Source of the DNA: CAZFHZ01 sp964519015
GTDB lineage: Bacteria > Blakebacterota > Blakebacteria > Blakebacterales > CAYUVJ01
Length of the DNA: 33,849 nucleotides
Assembly: GCA_964519015.1 (NCBI GenBank)
Contig: CAZFHZ010000031.1
Span: 1-33,849, forward strand
Reading direction: 5' to 3'
The translations under genes were made by a program, and so were the position numbers. Shown piece by piece: positions 28,797 through 33,849 of the stretch. The notes beneath the pieces were generated by a model. That model saw nothing but the letters and a program-made list of their open reading frames with translations, searched no databases and had not been told where the DNA came from. How positions within the stretch are numbered: the first letter of the stretch is position 1; each line of letters begins with the position of its first letter.

Positions 28797-31397
28797 GTGT
28801 CCCATCCGGTACACTCCTACCTTCAGCCCGGGACCACGGGCCCACCCCGAGCCGGAGTCACCACATTGCGCGAAGAACCCACGCAGCTCCAGGAGGACGA
28901 CGCCCAGCCCGATCTACCCGACCGGGAGGAGACCGACTACCTGCCTGAGCAGGAGATCGACCGCTCCATCCCCGAGGTCGTCCGGGTCCTCCCTCTCAAC
29001 AACACCGTGGTCTATCCCGGTGTGCTCACTTCGCTGCTGGTCGGCAAGGAATCGAGCATCGCCCTGGTCGACGACGCCATCGTCGACGACCGGCTGGTCG
29101 GGCTTTTCGCCATCCGGCCGGGTCGCAACCGGGTACGGGGGGCGCACGACCTGTTCGATGTGGGGACCGTCGCGCTCATCCAGAAGATGGTCAAGACACC
29201 GGACAACAAGGTTCGGCTGCTGGTGCAGGGCTTCCAGAAGGTCCGGCTCGAGAGCATTGTGGAACAGGAACCCTATCTGCGCGGCCGGGTACAGGCGGAG
29301 CTCGAAGGCTTTGAAGATACCATCGAGCTGAGTGCGCTGCGCCGCACCATCATCGGGGCCTTCCAGCAGATCGTCTCCTTCGTCCCCTATCTGCCCGATG
29401 AGCTGGTCGCCACCGTCGAAGGGATCGAGGACCCCTTCCGGATCGCCTACCTGGTGGCCGGCTCTCTCCGCATGCCGCTCAACGAGAAGCAGGAGATCCT
29501 GACCGAACCCGACGTCGGGGCCAAGCTGCGCCGTCTCCTTGGGCTGCTGGAGCGCGAGGTCCAGATCTTCGAGGCCAGTCACAAGATCCACCATCAGGTG
29601 CAGGATGAAGTGGGGCGGATCCAGCGCGAGCATTACCTGCGGCAGCAGCTCAAGGCGATCCAGGAGGAACTGGGGGAACTCGACGAGGGGCAGGCCGAGG
29701 TCCAGGAGTTCGAGGAGAAGGTCGCCGCGGCCGACCTGCCGGAGGAGGTCCGTGAGACGGCTGAGCGGGAGCTGAAAAAGTTCCGCCGGCTCACCCCTGC
29801 CTCGGCCGAGTACTCCGTGGTGAGGACCTACCTCGACTGGTTGCTGACCCTTCCCTGGCGGATCGGGACCGAGGACCACCTCGACATTGCCTCCGCGCAG
29901 CGGATCCTGGAAGAGGACCACTACGACCTGGAGAAGGTGAAAGAACGGATCCTCGAGTACCTGGCCGTCCGCAAGCTGAAGACCGACATGAAGGGGCCGA
30001 TCCTCTGTTTCGTGGGGCCGCCCGGGGTCGGCAAGACCAGTCTGGGTCAGTCGATCGCCCGGGCGATGGGCCGCCGTTTCATCCGGATGAGCCTGGGGGG
30101 GATGCGGGACGAGGCGGAGATCCGGGGACATCGCCGGACCTACGTTGGGGCGCTCCCCGGACGGATCATCCTGGGGATCCGGAACGCCGGTTCGAACAAC
30201 CCGGTCTTTATGCTCGACGAAGTGGATAAGATCGGGATGGACTTCCGGGGAGATCCGGCCAGCGCCCTGCTCGAGGTCCTCGATCCCGAGCAGAACCACA
30301 CTTTCCGCGACCACTACCTCGACCTCGACTTCGACCTCAGCCGCGTGATGTTCATCGCCACGGCCAACCTGCTCGAGCCGGTCCCCGGGCCGCTCCGGGA
30401 TCGGATGGAGGTCCTCCAGCTCTCCGGCTACAGCGAGGAGGAGAAACTGCACATCGCCCGCCGCTTCCTGGTCCCGCGCCAGACGGCCGCGCACGGGCTG
30501 GGGGAGGAGGACCTGCGCCTCGGCGACGGGGCGCTGCGCACCATGATCACCCGCTACACCAAGGAGGCCGGGCTGCGCAACCTGGAGCGGGAGATCGCGG
30601 CCACCGCCCGTAAGGTCGCCCGGTGCATCGCCGAGGGGAAGGCCGGGCCCTTCCCGATCGAGGAGGAGAATGTCGACGACTTCCTGGGGCCCCCCCGCTT
30701 CTTCCCCGAAGTGGCCCGGCGGTGCGCCCGACCCGGGGTCGCCACCGGGCTGGCCTGGACGGCGGCCGGCGGCGAGATCCTGTTCGTGGAGGCGGTCCGG
30801 ATGAAAGGTCACGGGGGATTGAGCCTGACCGGGCAGCTCGGAGAGGTGATGAAGGAATCGGCCCTGGCCGCGCTCTCCTTCATCCGCGCCAATGCTTCCC
30901 TGCTCGGGGTCAACCCGGACTTCCACGATCACAGCGACATCCACATCCACGTGCCGGCCGGCGCCATCCCCAAGGACGGTCCCTCGGCCGGAGTCACCAT
31001 GGCCACCGCCCTGGTCAGCCTGCTGAGCGACCGGCAGGTCCGCAATGACCTGGCCATGACCGGGGAGGTCACGCTGACCGGGGACGTGCTCCCGGTCGGC
31101 GGCATCAAGGAGAAGGTGCTGGCCGGGGTGCGGGCCGGGATCCGCACCTTCGTGCTCCCCTTCCGCAACGCCACCGATACCGAGGACCTCCCCGAACACA
31201 TCCGGGAGCAGGTCACGCTCGAGTACGTCGATCGGCTGGAGGAGGTCTTCGCCCTCGCCCTGCTCGATCCAGAGGCAGCGCCGGGATCCGGACGGGCGGG
31301 CAGGCCCACTGCGCGGGGGAAGGGGAAAGCGCGAGCGAAGACGAGCTCCCGGGCAGGGCAGGGAAAGTCCTCCCGCGGCGGGAAACGCAGGAGTTGA
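28797..31397 (+). CDS. lon: ATP-dependent protease Lon
   Basis: Cytosolic AAA+ serine protease, about 866 residues. The N-terminal substrate domain has VVRVLPLNNTVVYPGVL and VRLLVQGFQKVRL. A coiled-coil middle region (EVGRIQREHYLRQQLKAIQEELGE) leads to the AAA+ module with Walker A GPPGVGKTS (from residue 407) and Walker B VFMLDEVDKIG. The protease domain has the catalytic Ser730 in DGPSAGVTM and Lys in GGIKEK. The start is uncertain: GTG 28797 fits a leaderless mRNA, and TTG 28866 also fits the family N-terminus; neither has a ribosome-binding site. The C-terminal extension is Lys/Arg/Ser-rich (from about residue 830), typical of high-GC Lon proteins. It is followed 4 bases later by a histidine kinase. 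Confidence 0.95.
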   Translation: MSHPVHSYLQPGTTGPPRAGVTTLREEPTQLQEDDAQPDLPDREETDYLPEQEIDRSIPEVVRVLPLNNTVVYPGVLTSLLVGKESSIALVDDAIVDDRLVGLFAIRPGRNRVRGAHDLFDVGTVALIQKMVKTPDNKVRLLVQGFQKVRLESIVEQEPYLRGRVQAELEGFEDTIELSALRRTIIGAFQQIVSFVPYLPDELVATVEGIEDPFRIAYLVAGSLRMPLNEKQEILTEPDVGAKLRRLLGLLEREVQIFEASHKIHHQVQDEVGRIQREHYLRQQLKAIQEELGELDEGQAEVQEFEEKVAAADLPEEVRETAERELKKFRRLTPASAEYSVVRTYLDWLLTLPWRIGTEDHLDIASAQRILEEDHYDLEKVKERILEYLAVRKLKTDMKGPILCFVGPPGVGKTSLGQSIARAMGRRFIRMSLGGMRDEAEIRGHRRTYVGALPGRIILGIRNAGSNNPVFMLDEVDKIGMDFRGDPASALLEVLDPEQNHTFRDHYLDLDFDLSRVMFIATANLLEPVPGPLRDRMEVLQLSGYSEEEKLHIARRFLVPRQTAAHGLGEEDLRLGDGALRTMITRYTKEAGLRNLEREIAATARKVARCIAEGKAGPFPIEEENVDDFLGPPRFFPEVARRCARPGVATGLAWTAAGGEILFVEAVRMKGHGGLSLTGQLGEVMKESALAALSFIRANASLLGVNPDFHDHSDIHIHVPAGAIPKDGPSAGVTMATALVSLLSDRQVRNDLAMTGEVTLTGDVLPVGGIKEKVLAGVRAGIRTFVLPFRNATDTEDLPEHIREQVTLEYVDRLEEVFALALLDPEAAPGSGRAGRPTARGKGKARAKTSSRAGQGKSSRGGKRRS

Positions 31398-31401
31398 GGA
31401 G

Positions 31402-32847
31402 ATGAGGCGTCCGGACACGGGCCGGATCGGCCCGCCCCTCATCTTCGTGGTGGCCCTGCTGGCCGCCATCGGGGTCGGGAACTGGTGGATCTACGGCCGC
31501 ATCCACAGCGCCCTCGACGACGACCTGGGGCGACGCCTGAGCACGATCGCCGACCTGCTCCTGGAGTCGGGCCTGGTCAACGGGACCAACCTCTACAGCG
31601 ACAGCGGAGGACTCCAACCACTGGAACTGGAGTGGATCGACCCAACCCTGCAGCGGATCCAGGCGGGAAACGACCTCGACGCGATCCTCCTGCTCGATCC
31701 CCGGGACTATCTGGTCCGCTACTCGTCCAGTGCCGGGCTCTACCGGGTCGGAGACCCTTATCCCTGGCTGCAGGCGCAATCGACGACCCTTCTGGCACTG
31801 GTCGAGGCCGACCCCACCGAACGCGGCCCCTGGGTCTCGCCGACCGTCCGGGTGGGCCGTCAGGGTGCCGGTGTCTACCTGAAGAGCAGTTTCGAACCGG
31901 TCCGCAGCCTGCTGCAGGATGAGCTGGTGGCCATCCTGGTGGTGGAGGCCAGTCCCGACTTCTTCGGGATGCTCGGCCTGCTCCGCCGGACCATGATCAC
32001 GGGGGCCTTGCTGGCCGCCGTGCTGCTCCTGCTGCTCCTGGCCGCCTGGCTCGGGCTCCAGCGGCAGATCACCCGGGCCCGGCTCGCCCTCGAGCGGGAG
32101 GACCGCATGACCGCCCTGGGCCGGCTGGCCAGCCAGGTGGCGCACGAGATCCGCAATCCCGTCGGCATCATCAAGTACTCGGCCCAGCGGATGGACCGCT
32201 GGCTCGGAGCGCAGGGAGGAGGGCGGCGCGAACTCGACCCGGAACTCCACGAGATGGTCGCCTACATCAACGAAGAAACCGTCCGGCTGCAGGAGATCAC
32301 CGAGCGCTACCTCACCTACACCCGCCGGGACGAAGTGCAACTCCGTCCGGTCGACCCCGTGCAGCTGGTCTCCTCGGCCGTCGAGGCGCTCTCCCACCTC
32401 GGCCTCCCGGAAGGCCTGGTGATCAACACCGACGTAGAGACCGGGCTGACGGCGCTGCTGGCCGATCCCGACCAGCTCCGGCAGGCGTTGCTCAACCTGG
32501 GCGTGAACGCCGCCGAGGCGATGGGCAGCAGTGGTACCATCACGCTGTTCGCGCGCCGCGCTCCCGGACCCGACGGCCGCCGCCCGGCGTGGGGGGACCC
32601 GCTCCTCTGCCTTGGTGTGGAGGACAGCGGGCCGGGGATCCCCGCGAAGCTGCGCGAGCGCGTCTTCGAGCCGTTCTTCTCGACCCGCGAGGAAGGGAAT
32701 GGCCTCGGTCTGTATATCGTGGGACGGATCGCGCGGGCGCACGGCGGGGAGGCCTTCGCCGGTGTGTCGCCGGCTGGCGGAGCGCGCGTCTGGTTGCGCA
32801 TCCCGTTGCGCCGGCCTCCCGCCGGCGGCGGCGAGGAGGTCGTCTGA
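31402..32847 (+). CDS. NtrB-like sensor histidine kinase
   Basis: 481-residue inner-membrane sensor kinase. TM1 spans about residues 11-30 and TM2 about 198-219; the ~165 residues between form a periplasmic sensor region with a PAS/dCache-like feel (IDPTLQRIQAGNDLDAILLLDPRDYLVRY). No HAMP domain is apparent. HisKA has the phospho-acceptor H248 in ASQVAHEIRNPVG. The HATPase has NLGVNAAEAM (N box), VEDSGPGIP (G1), FEPFFSTREEGNGLGLYIV (F/G2). It starts 4 bases after the lon stop with GAGGAG as binding site, and the regulator gene follows directly, so a lon-kinase-regulator transcription unit is likely. The stimulus is unknown. Confidence 0.93.
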   Translation: MRRPDTGRIGPPLIFVVALLAAIGVGNWWIYGRIHSALDDDLGRRLSTIADLLLESGLVNGTNLYSDSGGLQPLELEWIDPTLQRIQAGNDLDAILLLDPRDYLVRYSSSAGLYRVGDPYPWLQAQSTTLLALVEADPTERGPWVSPTVRVGRQGAGVYLKSSFEPVRSLLQDELVAILVVEASPDFFGMLGLLRRTMITGALLAAVLLLLLLAAWLGLQRQITRARLALEREDRMTALGRLASQVAHEIRNPVGIIKYSAQRMDRWLGAQGGGRRELDPELHEMVAYINEETVRLQEITERYLTYTRRDEVQLRPVDPVQLVSSAVEALSHLGLPEGLVINTDVETGLTALLADPDQLRQALLNLGVNAAEAMGSSGTITLFARRAPGPDGRRPAWGDPLLCLGVEDSGPGIPAKLRERVFEPFFSTREEGNGLGLYIVGRIARAHGGEAFAGVSPAGGARVWLRIPLRRPPAGGGEEVV

Positions 32848-32848
32848 G

Positions 32849-33849
32849 ATGGCTCGGATCCTGGTGGTGGACGACGAGGTGCGGATGGCCGCCCTCATCC
32901 GGCGCGAGCTGGAGGACCATGGACACGAGGTGACCACAGCCGGAGATGGGACCGTCGCCCTGGAGCGACTGGCCGGCGGCGACTTCGACCTGATGCTGAC
33001 CGACCTGCGCATGCCCGGCCTCGACGGGCTGGCGCTGCTGCGCCGGGCGCGGGAGGACTCCCCCGGCACCGAGGTGGTCCTGATGACGGCCTACGCCTCG
33101 GCCCAGACGGCCGTCCAGGCGATGAAGGAAGGGGCGTACGACTACCTGATCAAACCGTTCGAGATGGACGAGCTGCTCATCATGGTCGACCGCATCGCCG
33201 AACAGGGACGGATGCGTCTGGAGAACAAGCAGCTCCAACGCCAGGCGGCCGGAGGACCACCGGCGATCGTCGGGACCTCCGAGGCGATCCGCCGGGTGAT
33301 GCAGCTGGTCGACAAGGTCGCGGGGCAGGAGGCGACGGTACTGTTGAGCGGGGAATCGGGGACGGGCAAGGAGCTGGTCGCCCGCGCCATCCATGAGCGC
33401 AGTCCCCGGCGCGACGGTCCGATGGTGACGGTGAACTGCGCCGCGATCCCGGAAACCCTCCTGGAGGCGGAACTCTTCGGCCACGAGCGGGGCGCCTTCA
33501 CCGGGGCGGAGAGCCGCCGGCTGGGCCGCTTCGAGATGGCCCGGCGGGGTACCGTCCTGCTCGACGAGGTGGCGGAGCTCAGCCTGCCGGCACAGGTGAA
33601 ACTGCTCCGTGTCCTGCAGGAACGGGTGGTGGAGCGGCTGGGGGGCGGCACCCCGATCCGGGTGGATGTGCGCATGGTCGCGGCCACCAACCGGGAACTG
33701 GGCCCGCTCATCGCCCGGGGGGGCTTCCGGGAGGACCTCTACTACCGGCTGAACGTCTTCCCCATCCATCTGCCCCCCCTGCGGGAGCGCCGGGAGGACA
33801 TCCCCCTGCTGGCCGCCCATTTCCTGGCCCGATTCGGGCGAGGGAACGA
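32849..33849 (+). CDS. NtrC-family sigma-54-dependent response regulator, 3' end missing
   Basis: 333 complete codons run open to the window edge. The receiver domain has the acidic pair D8-D9, phospho-site D52 in LMLTDLRMPG, T80 and K102 (YLIKPF). The AAA+ domain shows Walker A GESGTGKE (G168-E175), the sigma-54 contact loop GAFTGA (215-220), Walker B GTVLLDEV, sensor AATNREL and REDLYYRLNVFPIHLPPLRERR. The intact GAFTGA loop means it should activate sigma-54 promoters. The DNA-binding helix-turn-helix lies beyond the window. The start at 32849 is 1 base after the kinase stop with GGAGG upstream. It is the cognate partner of the kinase at 31402. Confidence 0.95.
   Translation, partial: MARILVVDDEVRMAALIRRELEDHGHEVTTAGDGTVALERLAGGDFDLMLTDLRMPGLDGLALLRRAREDSPGTEVVLMTAYASAQTAVQAMKEGAYDYLIKPFEMDELLIMVDRIAEQGRMRLENKQLQRQAAGGPPAIVGTSEAIRRVMQLVDKVAGQEATVLLSGESGTGKELVARAIHERSPRRDGPMVTVNCAAIPETLLEAELFGHERGAFTGAESRRLGRFEMARRGTVLLDEVAELSLPAQVKLLRVLQERVVERLGGGTPIRVDVRMVAATNRELGPLIARGGFREDLYYRLNVFPIHLPPLRERREDIPLLAAHFLARFGRGN

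Noticed and set aside
28914..31469. 851-codon open frame on the minus strand
   Set aside because: Antisense shadow of lon; no recognisable motif, while lon carries full Walker and Ser-Lys dyad motifs.

Overview
The window is a dense, GC-rich bacterial chromosome segment (roughly two thirds G+C by eye) with short intergenic gaps. It has no insertion sequence, prophage or CRISPR array that I can see. The gene content suggests an environmental Gram-negative from the Gemmatimonadota/FCB neighbourhood: DUF5916 outer-membrane protein, DUF4097 beta-solenoid proteins, an M61-like/PDZ protein, several exported peptidases, FG-GAP repeats and an outer-membrane barrel. The phylum is an inference from these families; no 16S rRNA or other marker is present to settle it.

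Layout. 1-1044: 3' end of an amidohydrolase, a tRNA-Ala(CGC) with its own promoter, and a small unknown protein with promoter and terminator. 1156-3552 (minus): an apparent operon of rubredoxin (a 56-residue gene), a single-pass membrane protein and aspartase. 3579-7420 (plus): pentapeptide-repeat protein, MBL-fold hydrolase, DUF2007 protein and two overlapping WYL-domain regulators. 7616-12240: an exported M61-like protein that has lost its zinc motif, a COG0731-type radical SAM protein and an M28 lipoprotein peptidase. 12334-17878: an outer-membrane barrel divergent from an S9 peptidase, which is followed by a phosphodiester-glycosidase-like lipoprotein. 17903-24165: a second M28 aminopeptidase divergent from an FG-GAP/thioredoxin fusion, then two DUF4097 proteins. 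24313-28743: purC, a DUF5916 protein and an alaX editing gene, with overlapping stop/start codons; alaX is broken by a frameshift. 28797-33849: lon, an NtrB-like kinase and a sigma-54 activator cut by the window edge.

The strongest system-level signal is in the promoters. Several genes have a sigma70-like -35/-10 pair placed so that the expected transcription start falls on the start codon, with no Shine-Dalgarno (rubredoxin, radical SAM, FG-GAP/thioredoxin, second DUF4097; weaker for the first WYL gene and lon). This points to routine leaderless mRNAs, alongside operon-internal genes that have ordinary GGAGG-type sites. Functionally the window is dominated by envelope and exported proteins: four peptidase-family proteins, two outer-membrane barrels, a glycosidase-like lipoprotein and a periplasmic thioredoxin fusion. 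A Lon/two-component set could serve envelope or protein-quality stress. I did not find a convincing new multi-gene defence or metabolic system. The most unusual single items are the FG-GAP/thioredoxin fusion, the inactive-looking M61 protein, the paired-cysteine barrel family and the leaderless architecture.
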